Source of the DNA: Nostoc sp. NMS4
Lineage (GTDB): Bacteria; Cyanobacteriota; Cyanobacteriia; Cyanobacteriales; Nostocaceae
DNA: 46,536 nt
Reading direction: 5' to 3'
NCBI RefSeq assembly: GCF_017115095.1
Contig: NZ_JABXKI010000099.1
Coordinates: forward strand, 1-46,536
Shown here: positions 8,627 to 17,590 of the stretch, in pieces
Numbering within the stretch: position 1 is the stretch's first letter
Layout: the number at the start of each line of letters is the position of its first letter
Made by a program: the position numbers and the translations under genes
The notes under the pieces: model-generated
Seen by the model: the letters and a program-made list of their open reading frames with translations, nothing else
Told to the model about the DNA's origin: nothing
Database searches by the model: none

Positions 8627-9316
8627 ATGATAAGTAAAATTATTCAGTAACAAATAGATTACTACCGAAATAGAGCTACTGAGTATGATGAATGGTTCTA
8701 TAGAATAGGACGTTATGATCGTGGTGAAAAACTGAACCAACAATGGTTTAAGGAAGTAGATATTGTCAGTAAATCTTTAGATAAAGTGGGATTAGTCGAA
8801 TCTGTTTTAGAATTAGCTAGTGGAACGGGAATATGGACACAAAAGCTTTTAAATATTGGTGAGAAAATTATAGCGATTGATGCTTCGGAAGAAATGATTA
8901 CTATTAATAGAGCTAAATTAAATTCACCAAATATTGAATATCGCCAACTAGACTTATTTACATGGCAGCCGGAAACTGAATATAATTTAGTTTTCTTTGG
9001 TTTTTGGCTTTCTCATGTACCACCAAACTTACTCAATTCATTTTTGCAAAAGGTTTATCAATCTGTACGTTTGGGTGGGCAATTATTTATTATCGATTCT
9101 CGTTTTGAACCTACATCTACAGCGAAAAATCATCTGTTGGCAGATGATGGTAATATCTATAAACTTCGCAAATTAAATAATGAGCAGGAATTCACTATAG
9201 TCAAAGTTTTTTATCAGGCCGATGAATTGCAAGAACACCTAGAAAAAATTGGGTTTAAAGCCCAAGTCAATGTGACAGATAACTATTTTATCTATGCGAA
9301 TTGCCAGAAAATTTAG
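8627..9316 (+). pseudogene. Class I SAM methyltransferase with an in-frame stop at codon 8
   Basis: The reading frame from ATG 8627 meets TAA at 8648-8650 and then stays open to 9316. The sequence right after the stop is clearly conserved protein (QIDYYRNRATEYDEWFYR, then IGRYDRGEKLNQQWF), matching the start of a known methyltransferase type. It is followed by motif I VLELASGTGIWT, the SAM acid in IAIDAS, and FFGFWLSHVPP. A GTG at 8786 would give 176 residues but drops this conserved N-terminus, so it is probably not the native start. Either the gene is dead by nonsense mutation, or it relies on readthrough, reinitiation or a non-standard start. The rest of the frame is intact, so any inactivation is recent. 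Confidence 0.7.
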
Positions 9317-9397
9317 AGTTTTACAGCATAAGCGGCTGCTTGTGGCTAAGAGGTTGTTTGATGTCTTGTTTTGCGCGTGTCCCGGCTGATCCCCTAA

Positions 9398-9448
9398 TTG
9401 GCGTAGCTATCTTATCGAAAAGCTTGTATGTGCAAATAGAAAAACCAT
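9398..9448 (+). repeat. Direct repeat flanking the methyltransferase pseudogene, copy B
   Basis: An imperfect copy of 8396-8446, including the duplicated 3' end of the lipoprotein gene. It lies in the short gap between the methyltransferase relic and the next gene. Confidence 0.7.
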
Positions 9449-9520
9449 CACAATAATTTACGTATAACTGCTGGGTTACAGCCATAATCGAGGTGATAGT
9501 TTCACCGGAGACAGGGCAAA

Positions 9521-10294
9521 ATGTATATTAACTTTTTCATCAGTTCTATTGCAGGAATTGTGGTTGTAGTGTTGGCAGCTTTTGGACTACTGCAATGGTT
9601 GCACATCCCTGCTGGTAACTTTCTTGATTGGGTAATTGGTGGTGCTAGTTTTTGGTGGCTGTTGGTAATTGTCACCGTACCGTGGAATGTGCATTTTCAA
9701 GCCAAAGAAGTCTTAGCAGAAGCAGCACAATCAACAGAGAAAGGCATTCCAGTCGATGAGAAACAAGTGAAGTATGTCACAGTGTTAGCCAAGCGATCGC
9801 TCTGGGTTGCCATTGCTTTACACTTATTCTCAGCCATTGGTCTTTATACTCTGGCTGCTACAGGTATTAGTACAGTTGGGTATATAAGTTCTGGTGCAGC
9901 TTTATTATTAACAATTCTGCGTCCCGCGATTCGCGCTTATGAGTATTTATATGCGCGGTTAGCGATGATTCGCCAAGAGTGGAAGTATCCGCGCGAAGAT
10001 ATTTTTGAACTGCGCGATCGCTTCTCGATATTGGAACAAAAAATCCAGTCATTAGAAGATCAACTCAACCCAGAACAACCCTATTCTTTATCCGCAACTC
10101 AACAACGCTTTGGTGAAGAAACCCGCCGAGATTTAGCTCGAATTGCGGCTAATTTAGAAGAATTACGAGCGACAAATCAAACAGAACATGAGCGTTTGGC
10201 GAGAGAAGCCAGAAATGCGATCGCGCAACTTTCCACTGATGGGCAATTTCTGGATCATGTCCGCGAAATTATTCGATTTTTTAAGACTGCTTAA
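9521..10294 (+). CDS. Membrane protein with C-terminal coiled coil, function unknown
   Basis: 257 residues. Four hydrophobic segments (about residues 5-25, 36-54, 92-112 and 118-137) form a membrane domain. A cytoplasmic C-terminal half (~145-257) follows, rich in Glu, Arg, Leu and Gln with heptad character (FSILEQKIQSLEDQL, DLARIAANLEEL), so probably coiled coil. I do not recognise a family with an assigned function. GGAGACAGGG shortly before the ATG supplies the ribosome site. The gene stands alone and ends head-to-head against the next gene with a terminator-like hairpin between them. Confidence 0.8.
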   Translation: MYINFFISSIAGIVVVVLAAFGLLQWLHIPAGNFLDWVIGGASFWWLLVIVTVPWNVHFQAKEVLAEAAQSTEKGIPVDEKQVKYVTVLAKRSLWVAIALHLFSAIGLYTLAATGISTVGYISSGAALLLTILRPAIRAYEYLYARLAMIRQEWKYPREDIFELRDRFSILEQKIQSLEDQLNPEQPYSLSATQQRFGEETRRDLARIAANLEELRATNQTEHERLAREARNAIAQLSTDGQFLDHVREIIRFFKTA

Positions 10295-10314
10295 CTATTA
10301 CTCTCATAGCGAAA

Positions 10315-10339
10315 AGACGCAAAGAATTTCTTTGCGTCT
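10315..10339. terminator. Hairpin between convergent genes, likely bidirectional terminator
   Basis: AGACGCAAAGA (10315-10325) and TCTTTGCGTCT (10329-10339) form a perfect 11-bp stem with a 3-base loop, between two gene ends at 10294 and 10392. There is no long T-run, so it may equally be a dispersed repeat placed here. Confidence 0.5.
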
Positions 10340-10391
10340 CTGGCGTGAGATTTATAAGTGGATATTCTCACCATTACACTTCTCCAACTAC

Positions 10392-10883
10392 TTAAAATTG
10401 CTCCCGCCAGTACCAGCTTAAAAGTGTACCACCAGCTACCACCTTAACTAGTTCCAGTAGCCAATAACTACCATGTAGTAAATTCATTGTCGATGGAATA
10501 GCAGCCGCAGCTTCAAATAGGTTGAGTTGAACTCCTATAGCGCACATCTGCGGAGTTAATAAATAGGTGTCAAGCACAGCTATAGTTAACAGCAGCACAG
10601 ATAAAACAATGCTGCCAATACTCCAGTGATATCGGGTTTTGCTCAAAGCTAGTGCGCCAGTTAAGACTACAGCAGCTGATAATAATTCCATCCGATTGAA
10701 GTTCCAAAAAATCGTATATCCTGCTGTTGTAAAACCAGCTTGGCTCATCATCCCAGAAAGATAAAGGCTAGGCATAATTACCCAGTCTAAAACTAGACTA
10801 GCACTGAGCCAAAAGCCCAAGGTCAATACGATCGCGGTTTGCCAAATTGGTCGTTTGAATTCAAGGTTAGAAATAGCAGTCAT
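10392..10883 (-). CDS. Four-helix membrane protein (DUF4149-like)
   Basis: 163 residues with four clear transmembrane segments (about 14-34, 60-80, 86-106 and 138-156). The first helix is followed by DWVIMPSLY, and the second begins near NFNRMEL. The overall pattern resembles the small DUF4149-type membrane family, but I am not certain. No catalytic or metal motif stands out. Both the start at 10883 and the length fit a complete protein. It is convergent with the gene before it and followed upstream by a 1.7-kb gene-free region. Confidence 0.72.
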   Translation of the reverse strand: MTAISNLEFKRPIWQTAIVLTLGFWLSASLVLDWVIMPSLYLSGMMSQAGFTTAGYTIFWNFNRMELLSAAVVLTGALALSKTRYHWSIGSIVLSVLLLTIAVLDTYLLTPQMCAIGVQLNLFEAAAAIPSTMNLLHGSYWLLELVKVVAGGTLLSWYWREQF

Positions 10884-11845
10884 AAAATAATTGCGTGTGT
10901 TGTATTTCTTTAGTTTGTAACTTCATCAGCAGTTTGACAACTAATATCAATTAACCTTTACAAAGCGATCGCTCTTACATTCTGAAGTCAATACCAAGAT
11001 TTTTTAACCTAAGTTAAGGAACATTAAGATTATTTAAAAAGCAAATTAAATAAGTTTTGTCTGTTAGAAATACTCAATTTTTTAGATCGTAAAATAAATA
11101 AGCGATCGCACTTACAAATTCTCCCCTTTGACAGCTATCTAGCATAATAGTAACGTTGTCTGTTTTAACGCAGATATGATGTCTTAGACTACGCCACTTG
11201 CGATCGGATTGCGATCTATGAGAATTAGTCGCCATCTTATAACCGTGAACCATTACTCAGAACTCAGCACTCAGCCATAGCTACTGCTTCAAATATCTTA
11301 TTGTATAAAATATCTATCTTGAGACATATTTTTTTGCAGATATCTGGTTATCCACCACACTTCGCATGGTGGATTGACTTAAATATATTTACAGATGTTA
11401 TGATTTGTACTAATGTAATGTTATGTTATGATTTGTGTTGTACTTTTCAGTTATCAACTAGCAAACTACTTGCTGGTTTAGGCTGGAAAGGCTTAATTTA
11501 GGACTAATAAGGCAATTCCAGCAAACTTAGAAACCTTTAACAGACATAACCGTTCCTTAAAAAGGTTAAATTTTTGTTACAAATAATTCAGATATATTTA
11601 AATTCTGAGTTTTCAGGAGTTGCTGAAGTAGGTATGTTAGATACTGATCGCTAAATTGACTTAAACAATAGATTTTCTACTGAGGTTCGGAATAGAATGC
11701 AGTGAATCAATTTTGGATTTTGGATTTATTCTCGTGTTTAAATTCGCTTGCTCTGAGACCAGTTTAGATTTTAAATTTTGAATCTTCAATCCAAAATCTA
11801 AAATTTGGTGAGTGATCTTCGTTTTTAGCCATTTTATGGTTTTAA

Positions 11846-12020
11846 ACTAATGCAAAAAAACAGCAAGATGAGAATTAATCATGCCTGTAATATCAAATGT
11901 CAGCCTGGAGATAGACAATAATAGACAATATGAGTAGTTTACTAAGATATGAGTTTTGCAAAGTCTAAGACTCGGAAAGTTCCTAGAGACAAACATATTG
12001 GAGTTAGTATAAATTCAGCG
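11846..12020 (+). repeat. Diverged direct repeat upstream of mysA, copy 1
   Basis: It starts ACTAATGCAAAAAAACAGC, then AATTAATCA, and later CTAGAGACAAACATATTGGAG. Copy 2 repeats these blocks in the same order about 240 bases downstream with scattered mismatches and small gaps. Confidence 0.55.
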
Positions 12021-12091
12021 AAACTTCCTAAAAGTCCACTGTTATTCTAAAGCAAATAGAATGTAGCGAATTTAGTAATATAAGGCTTGAG

Positions 12092-12260
12092 ACTAATGCT
12101 AAGAAACAGCGAACTAACAATTAATCAGGGTTCTAATCTCAAGTTGAAGCTTGGGGATCAACGATACAATCAGTTATCTAGGCTAGAATTTTTACGGAAT
12201 CGCACAGTTGGAAAGCCACTAGATTTAAACATAGTGGAATAAATCTGAATTTCAGATTAA
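12092..12260 (+). repeat. Diverged direct repeat upstream of mysA, copy 2
   Basis: ACTAATGCTAAGAAACAGC, then AATTAATCA, and later CTAGATTTAAACATAGTGGAA, in register with copy 1. The conserved blocks inside a diverged background suggest a duplicated regulatory or RNA unit, not recent slippage. Confidence 0.55.
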
Positions 12261-12577
12261 TTTCCCAAATTTTAAGTCAACAATCCACAGAATAAGCAGG
12301 GAAGTATTATCCCAATATATTGCTAGTGGGACTAATTGGCTTGTTTGAGGTTATGCCGAATTAAAGGTTAACCCATCTACAGAATTTACTCAAATGAATG
12401 GTGTTGTTTAAAAACATTGCCAGTCAGTAATCAGCGTTAGCTTTTGATTGAAAGCTGATTTCGTACTGTCTTTTATCTGAAAGGGTAAAAAGCATAGATG
12501 CTTGCTGGCATACATTAGGGTAAATCACAATTATTACCGAAATCTCACAACTTTTTAATTGGAATCAGGTCAACACA

Positions 12578-13807
12578 ATGAATAAAGTTCAAGCATCATT
12601 TGAAGCTACAGAAGCTGCATTTCACGTGCAAGGTTACGAAAAAATCGATTTTAGTCTTGTCTATGTGAACGGTGCATTTGATATTGAAAACAGAGAAATT
12701 GCAGATAGCTACGCAAAATTTGGTCGCTGTCTGACTGTAATTGATGCCAATGTCCATGAACTTTATGGCGATCAGATCAGGTCATATTTTAGACACTATG
12801 ACATTGAACTGACAGTATTTCCGATCATCATTACAGAGCCGGCTAAAACCCTGGCAACTTTTGAAAAAATTATTGACGCTTTTTCGGACTTCGGCTTAGT
12901 TCGTAAAGAACCGGTCTTAGTTGTCGGTGGTGGTCTAATTACTGATGTGGCTGGGTTTGCTTGTGCTTCTTACCGTCGCAAGAGTAACTACATTCGCATT
13001 CCTACCACGTTGATTGGTTTAATTGATGCAGGTGTAGCAATTAAGGTTGCAGTTAATCATCGTAAGGAAAAAAATCGCTTGGGAGCATATCATGCACCTT
13101 TGAAAGTGATCCTAGATTTCTCATTCTTGAAAACCTTGCCAACGTCTCAAGTTCGTAATGGGATGGCAGAGTTGGTGAAAATCGCTGTAGTGTCTAACTC
13201 GGAAGTCTTTGAGCTGCTATACGAATATGGCGAAGAACTGCTTTCTACTCACTTTGGACATGTGAATGGGACACCGGAAATTAAAGAGATAGCTCATAAA
13301 GTCAACTACGAAGCAATCAAAACCATGTTGGAGTTAGAGACACCTAACTTACATGAACTAGACCTCGATCGCGTCATCGCCTATGGCCACACTTGGAGTC
13401 CTACCCTAGAATTAGCACCTCAGATACCCCTATATCATGGTCATGCCGTCAATATAGATATGGCTTTGTCTGCAACCATTGCAGCACAACGCGGCTATAT
13501 TCCCACAGGAGAGCGCGATCGCATCCTAGATTTGATGAGTCGTATCGGTTTATCACTCGATCATCCTCTACTAGATGGGGATTTGCTCTGGGATGCTACC
13601 CAGTCTATAAGCTTGACACGAGATGGTAAGCTACGTGCAGCTATGCCTTGTCCCATTGGTGAGTGCTTCTTTGCCAACGATCTAACTCGTGAAGAACTTG
13701 ATACTGCCCTAGCTGAACACAAACGTCTTTGTGCTAAATACCCTCGTGGCGGCAAAGGTGTTGATGCATACATTGAAAGTCAAGAAGCCAAGCTAGTAGG
13801 GGTGTGA
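12578..13807 (+). CDS. mysA: MysA, 2-demethyl-4-deoxygadusol synthase
   Basis: 409 residues, a sugar-phosphate cyclase of the 3-dehydroquinate-synthase fold. In MAA biosynthesis it makes demethyl-4-deoxygadusol, from sedoheptulose 7-phosphate in the characterised pathway. The NAD site is [13 protein letters not shown] (about residue 114), the active-site loop is [11 protein letters not shown] (~146), and zinc ligands are the Glu in NGMAELVK (~198) and the His in YGHTW and [10 protein letters not shown] (~270-290). The DDGS subtype is assigned because the gene is followed directly by mysB, C and D. Its stop is 4 bases from the mysB start, so the two are cotranscribed. Ribosome site is weak (CAGG about 10 bases upstream). 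Confidence 0.95.
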   Translation: MNKVQASFEATEAAFHVQGYEKIDFSLVYVNGAFDIENREIADSYAKFGRCLTVIDANVHELYGDQIRSYFRHYDIELTVFPIIITEPAKTLATFEKIIDAFSDFGLVRKEPVLVVGGGLITDVAGFACASYRRKSNYIRIPTTLIGLIDAGVAIKVAVNHRKEKNRLGAYHAPLKVILDFSFLKTLPTSQVRNGMAELVKIAVVSNSEVFELLYEYGEELLSTHFGHVNGTPEIKEIAHKVNYEAIKTMLELETPNLHELDLDRVIAYGHTWSPTLELAPQIPLYHGHAVNIDMALSATIAAQRGYIPTGERDRILDLMSRIGLSLDHPLLDGDLLWDATQSISLTRDGKLRAAMPCPIGECFFANDLTREELDTALAEHKRLCAKYPRGGKGVDAYIESQEAKLVGV

Positions 13808-13811
13808 TGAT

Positions 13812-14645
13812 ATGACGAGTGTTTTAGAACGAGAAACAGCTAGACCGATAACGCCACACAGTATCTTAGTAGCCCAGCTACAGCAAACCCTGAAATTAGC
13901 AGAAGAGAACAACATTCCCGTAGAGATATTAGATTCTTTGCGGCAGGGAGTTCAATTAGCGGCGGGTTTAGATCCCTACTTGGATGAATACACCACGCCC
14001 GAATCGAGCGCATTGACTACATTAGCGCAAAAAACAAGTCAAGAAGACTGGAGCAAACGCTTCAGCGATGGTGAAACAGTGCGTCAACTAGAGCAGGAAA
14101 TGCTCTCAGGACATCTGGAAGGACAGACATTGAAAATGTTTGTTCATATCACCAAAGCAAAGCGCATTCTAGAAGTAGGGATGTTCACAGGGTATTCAGC
14201 CTTAGCAATGGCAGAAGCATTACCAAGTGATGGGCAACTTATCGGTTGCGAAGTAGATCCCTACGTTGCTGAATTCGCTCAAACTTGCTTTAGTGAGTCT
14301 CCCCACGGCGACAAAATCGTTGTGGAAGTAGCACCTGCTTTAGAGACACTCCACAAGCTGGCTGCCAGAAAAGAAGTATTCGATCTGATCTTCATTGATG
14401 CAGATAAAAAAGAGTATGTAGAGTACTTCCAGACCATTTTGGATAATCACTTACTGACTCTCGACGGTTTAATTTGTGTGGATAACACTTTGTTGCAGGG
14501 ACAAGTTTACCTACCACCTGAACAACGTACTATTAATGGTGAAGCGATCGCTCAATTCAACAGTATTGTCGCCGCCGATCCTCGTGTAGAGCAAGTTCTG
14601 TTACCCATCCGAGATGGTGTAACCCTAATTAGACGCGTGGTGTAA
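13812..14645 (+). CDS. mysB: MysB, O-methyltransferase forming 4-deoxygadusol
   Basis: 277 residues, longer than ordinary family members through an N-terminal extension of ~90 residues. Motif I is LEVGMFTGYSAL, with downstream FIFIDADKKEY and CVDNTLLQGQV. It methylates the MysA product to 4-deoxygadusol, the core of all MAAs. It starts 4 bases after mysA and is separated from mysC by 59 bases that contain a perfect hairpin. Its closest relative in the window is the O-methyltransferase at 7280-7945. Confidence 0.95.
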   Translation: MTSVLERETARPITPHSILVAQLQQTLKLAEENNIPVEILDSLRQGVQLAAGLDPYLDEYTTPESSALTTLAQKTSQEDWSKRFSDGETVRQLEQEMLSGHLEGQTLKMFVHITKAKRILEVGMFTGYSALAMAEALPSDGQLIGCEVDPYVAEFAQTCFSESPHGDKIVVEVAPALETLHKLAARKEVFDLIFIDADKKEYVEYFQTILDNHLLTLDGLICVDNTLLQGQVYLPPEQRTINGEAIAQFNSIVAADPRVEQVLLPIRDGVTLIRRVV

Positions 14646-14651
14646 CAAAGT

Positions 14652-14684
14652 TTGTAGAGACGTTGCAATACAACGTCTCTACAA
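14652..14684. promoter_or_regulatory. Perfect 14-bp hairpin between mysB and mysC
   Basis: TTGTAGAGACGTTG (14652-14665) and CAACGTCTCTACAA (14671-14684) pair without mismatch around a 5-base loop, starting 7 bases after the mysB stop. It is followed by A-rich sequence, not a T-run, so it is not a standard terminator. It is related to the dispersed GTAGAGACG palindromes (e.g. 44156-44220). It could set mRNA stability or the ratio of early to late enzymes. Confidence 0.7.
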
Positions 14685-14704
14685 TAAACACAAAGGAAAG
14701 ACTT

Positions 14705-16102
14705 ATGACACAATCAATCTCCTTATCTCTGCCTCAATCTTCAACGTCATCAACAAGTCTTAGGGTAAAGGTAGTAGCTCTATTCAAGACTCTCGGTACT
14801 CTGATATTATTACTAATAGCCTTGCCGTTCAATGCTTTGATAGTATTGATATCTTTGCTGTGGGGCATTGTGAGTTCGCCGTTTACGAAAAAAGCTATCA
14901 TAGCTGCTCATCCTCAGACTATCTTGGTAAGTGGAGCCAAGATGACCAAAGCATTGCAACTTGCTCGCTCCTTCCATGCCGCAGGACACAGAGTTATTTT
15001 GATTGAAGGTAAAAAATACTGGTTGTCTGGTCATAGATTCTCAAAAGCGGTAAGTCGTTTTTATACAGTTCCGGCTCCGCAATCAGATCCAGAAGGCTAT
15101 ATCCAGTCGCTAGTAAAAATCGTCAAACAAGAAAAGGTTGACGTTTATGTACCTGTATGCAGTCCTGTCGCTAGCTATTATGACTCTTTAGCAAAGCCTG
15201 TATTATCAGAATACTGCGAAGTTTTCCACTTTGATCCAGATATAACCAAAATGTTGGATGATAAATTTGCCTTTACCGATCGCGCGCGATCGCTTGGTTT
15301 ATCTGTCCCCAAATCGTTTAAAATCACAGATCCTCAACAAGTTATCAATTTCGATTTTAGTCAAGAAACCCGCAAATATATTCTTAAAAGTATTGATTAC
15401 GACTCCGTTCGCCGCTTAAATTTAACCAAACTTCCCTGCGACACTCCAGAAGAGACAGCAGCTTTTGTCAACAGTTTACCCATCAGTCCAGAAAAACCTT
15501 GGATTATGCAAGAGTTTGTTCCTGGTAAGGAATTATGCACACATAGTACGGTGCGCGATGGAGAATTAAGATTGCATTGCTGTTCAAACTCTTCTGCCTT
15601 TCAAATTAACTATGAAAACGTCGAAAATCCCCAAATCCGTCAATGGGTGCAACACTTCGTCAAGAGTTTGGCATTGACTGGACAAGTTTCTTTCGACTTT
15701 ATCCAAGCTGAAGACAGTACAGTTTACGCCATTGAGTGCAATCCCCGTACTCATTCGGCAATTACAATGTTCTACAATCACCCCAGTGTTGCAGAGGCCT
15801 ATCTTGGTAAAACTCCCCTCGCTGCACCTCTGGAACCCCTAGCAAGTAGCAAGCCCACTTACTTCATATATCACGAAATCTGGCGACTAACTGGTATCCG
15901 TTCCTGGAAACAATTGCAAACATCGATTAATACCCTAGTGCAAGGCACTGATGCTATTTACAATCTTGATGACCCCATACCATTTTTGACTTTGCATCAT
16001 TGGCAGATTCCCTTACTTTTGCTGAAGAATCTCCAACAACTCAAAGGATGGGTAAAAATAGACTTTAATATTGGCAAACTGGTGGAATTAGATGGCGATT
16101 AA
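14705..16102 (+). CDS. mysC: MysC, ATP-grasp ligase making mycosporine-glycine
   Basis: 465 residues from ATG 14705. AAGGAAAG at 14692-14699 supports this start over an in-frame ATG at 14663 that lies within the mysB-mysC hairpin. The N-terminus holds a strongly hydrophobic stretch (~residues 25-55, TLILLLIALPFNALIVLISL) that could tether the enzyme to the membrane. A PurK/carbamoyl-phosphate-synthase-like ATP-grasp fold follows: MLDDKFAFTDRA, YILKSIDYDS, WIMQEFVPGKEL, and the metal-binding end FIQAEDSTVYAIECNPR. It couples glycine to 4-deoxygadusol to give mycosporine-glycine. It is third in the mys operon. Confidence 0.95.
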   Translation: MTQSISLSLPQSSTSSTSLRVKVVALFKTLGTLILLLIALPFNALIVLISLLWGIVSSPFTKKAIIAAHPQTILVSGAKMTKALQLARSFHAAGHRVILIEGKKYWLSGHRFSKAVSRFYTVPAPQSDPEGYIQSLVKIVKQEKVDVYVPVCSPVASYYDSLAKPVLSEYCEVFHFDPDITKMLDDKFAFTDRARSLGLSVPKSFKITDPQQVINFDFSQETRKYILKSIDYDSVRRLNLTKLPCDTPEETAAFVNSLPISPEKPWIMQEFVPGKELCTHSTVRDGELRLHCCSNSSAFQINYENVENPQIRQWVQHFVKSLALTGQVSFDFIQAEDSTVYAIECNPRTHSAITMFYNHPSVAEAYLGKTPLAAPLEPLASSKPTYFIYHEIWRLTGIRSWKQLQTSINTLVQGTDAIYNLDDPIPFLTLHHWQIPLLLLKNLQQLKGWVKIDFNIGKLVELDGD

Positions 16103-16180
16103 ATAATTCGTAAATTAAATAAGAATTCAGTACATCATAGCCCCCTCGTCGCTTGCGGGGTGTGTACACTAGGCCTTCTC

Positions 16181-16262
16181 ACCCCCTCTAACTCCCCCTT
16201 GCCAAGGGGGAGAACCGGATTGGATTATTTCCCCCCTTTGCAAGGGGGGATTAAGGGGGGTA
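16181..16262. repeat. Dispersed CCCCCTT palindromic repeat between mysC and mysD
   Basis: CTCCCCCTTG...AAGGGGGAG (16192-16212) and CCCCCCTTTGCAAGGGGGG (16231-16249), plus a trailing AAGGGGGG. This is the same two-hairpin unit as at 4384 and 45817. It makes up much of the 288-base gap between mysC and mysD and may weaken cotranscription of mysD. Confidence 0.8.
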
Positions 16263-16390
16263 AATCCAGGGTTTGGGCTTCATTACCAAGATGTGTATAC
16301 ACCGTAGCCTTACTTGCATGGAGAGGTTTTTGTATCTCACTCAACTGAGAACTGATATATAAATTCTCACAATACATAGGAAAATGAATC

Positions 16391-17437
16391 ATGCCAGTAC
16401 TTCGTATCCTTCATTTAGTTGGGTCTGCACACAATGATTTTTATTGTGATTTGTCACGCCTTTACGCTCAAGATTGTCTAGCAGCAACGGCAGAGCAATC
16501 GCACTATGATTTTCAGATTGCATACATCACACCCGATGGCCAATGGCGATTTCCTTCCTCTCTCAGTTCTGAAGATATTGCTGATACCAAACCGATTTCT
16601 CTATCCGATGCCATAGAATTTATAACAAGACAAAACATTGACCTCGTGTTACCACAAATGTTTTGTATTCCGGGAATGACTCACTACCGCGCTCTATTTG
16701 ACTTGTTGAAGATCCCTTATGTAGGCAATACACCAGATATTATGGCGATCGCGGCGCATAAAGCCAGAGCCAAAGCAATTGTCGAAGCCGCAGGGGTAAA
16801 AGTGCCTCGTGGAGAACTGCTTCGCCAAGGAGACGTTCCGACAATTACACCTCCAGCGATCGTTAAACCTGCAAGTTCCGACAACTCTTTAGGGGTGGCC
16901 TTAGTTAAAGATTTTACTGACTATGACGCTGCTCTGAAGCAAGCATTTGAATATGCTTCAGAAGTCATCGTAGAAGAATTCATCGAACTCGGTAGAGAAG
17001 TCAGATGCGGCATCATTGTCAAAGACGGGGAACTAGTGGGTTTACCCCTTGAAGAGTATCAAGTAGATGCCCACGATAAACCCATCCGCAACTATGCTGA
17101 TAAACTCAAAAAAACGGACGATGGTAACTTAGATTGTGCCGCTAAAGATAATATCAAGGCTTGGATGGTAGATCCTAAAGATCCGATTACCGCAAAGGTT
17201 CAGCAAGTGGCTAAGAAGTGCCATCAGGCTTTAGGTTGTCGTCACTACAGTTTATTTGACTTCCGCATCGACCCAAAGGGAGAACCTTGGTTTTTAGAAG
17301 CCGGGTTGTATTGTTCTTTTGCCCCTAAAAGTGTGATTTCCTCTATGGCAAAAGCAGCAGGAATCCCTTTAAATGAGTTATTACTGACGGCTATAAATGA
17401 AACATTGGGTAGTAATAAAAAGGTATTGCAGAATTGA
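16391..17437 (+). CDS. mysD: MysD, D-Ala-D-Ala-ligase-like MAA ligase
   Basis: 348 residues, an ATP-grasp enzyme of the D-alanyl-D-alanine ligase superfamily. The visible motifs are HLVGSAHNDFY at the N-terminus, NTPDIMAIAAHKARAK (~115), the ATP-binding lysine and loop VKPASSDNSLGVA (~158), VEEFIELGREVRCG (~197), and the metal-ligand segment FDFRIDPKGEPWFLEAG (~287). In MAA pathways MysD attaches a second amino acid (often serine or threonine) to mycosporine-glycine, giving shinorine or porphyra-334 types. Position after mysA-B-C fits this and argues against a cell-wall Ddl. The 3' end is followed by a hairpin at 17459-17492. Confidence 0.93.
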   Translation: MPVLRILHLVGSAHNDFYCDLSRLYAQDCLAATAEQSHYDFQIAYITPDGQWRFPSSLSSEDIADTKPISLSDAIEFITRQNIDLVLPQMFCIPGMTHYRALFDLLKIPYVGNTPDIMAIAAHKARAKAIVEAAGVKVPRGELLRQGDVPTITPPAIVKPASSDNSLGVALVKDFTDYDAALKQAFEYASEVIVEEFIELGREVRCGIIVKDGELVGLPLEEYQVDAHDKPIRNYADKLKKTDDGNLDCAAKDNIKAWMVDPKDPITAKVQQVAKKCHQALGCRHYSLFDFRIDPKGEPWFLEAGLYCSFAPKSVISSMAKAAGIPLNELLLTAINETLGSNKKVLQN

Positions 17438-17458
17438 TCGTGATAGATTTTCTGCTTG

Positions 17459-17492
17459 TAGTGATAGGATAGCGATCGCTTGACTATCACTA
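17459..17492 (+). terminator. Terminator-like hairpin after mysD
   Basis: TAGTGATAG (17459-17467) pairs with CTATCACTA (17484-17492). The loop contains the HIP1-like palindrome AGCGATCGCT and a short TTTC follows. It sits 21 bases after the mysD stop and would limit readthrough into the glycosyltransferase gene. Confidence 0.5.
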
Positions 17493-17590
17493 TTTCAATC
17501 TGGCTAAACTCTTATTGAACTAATAAAAAATATTTATTCACAGAAACATATATATTTTAAAACATTTTCCAAAATATGCAACTTCAGTAA

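Larger units (their letters stand above)
10884..12577. other. Long AT-rich intergenic region upstream of the MAA cluster
   Basis: About 1.7 kb without a convincing gene; an open frame at 11301-11501 has no ribosome site or recognisable protein. It holds a hairpin at about 11456-11479 (AACTAGCAA / TTGCTGGTT), an AAAATTT-rich inverted repeat around 11705-11810, two diverged direct repeats (11846-12020 and 12092-12260), and a hairpin AGCTTT-TGATTG-AAAGCT near 12440. The promoter and any UV-responsive control of mysA should lie in its last part, but I cannot point to a clear -10/-35. Confidence 0.6.

Noticed and set aside
8786-9316. Methyltransferase starting at GTG 8786 as a normal complete gene
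   Set aside because: Conserved sequence continues upstream in the same frame to 8651, so this start would remove part of the conserved protein.
11301-11501. 66-codon open frame in the mysA upstream region
   Set aside because: No ribosome site, no recognisable protein and skewed composition (many Ile, Cys, Met). Probably chance in AT-rich DNA.
16160-16348. Open frame between mysC and mysD
   Set aside because: It consists mostly of the dispersed CCCCCTT palindromes and encodes no recognisable protein.
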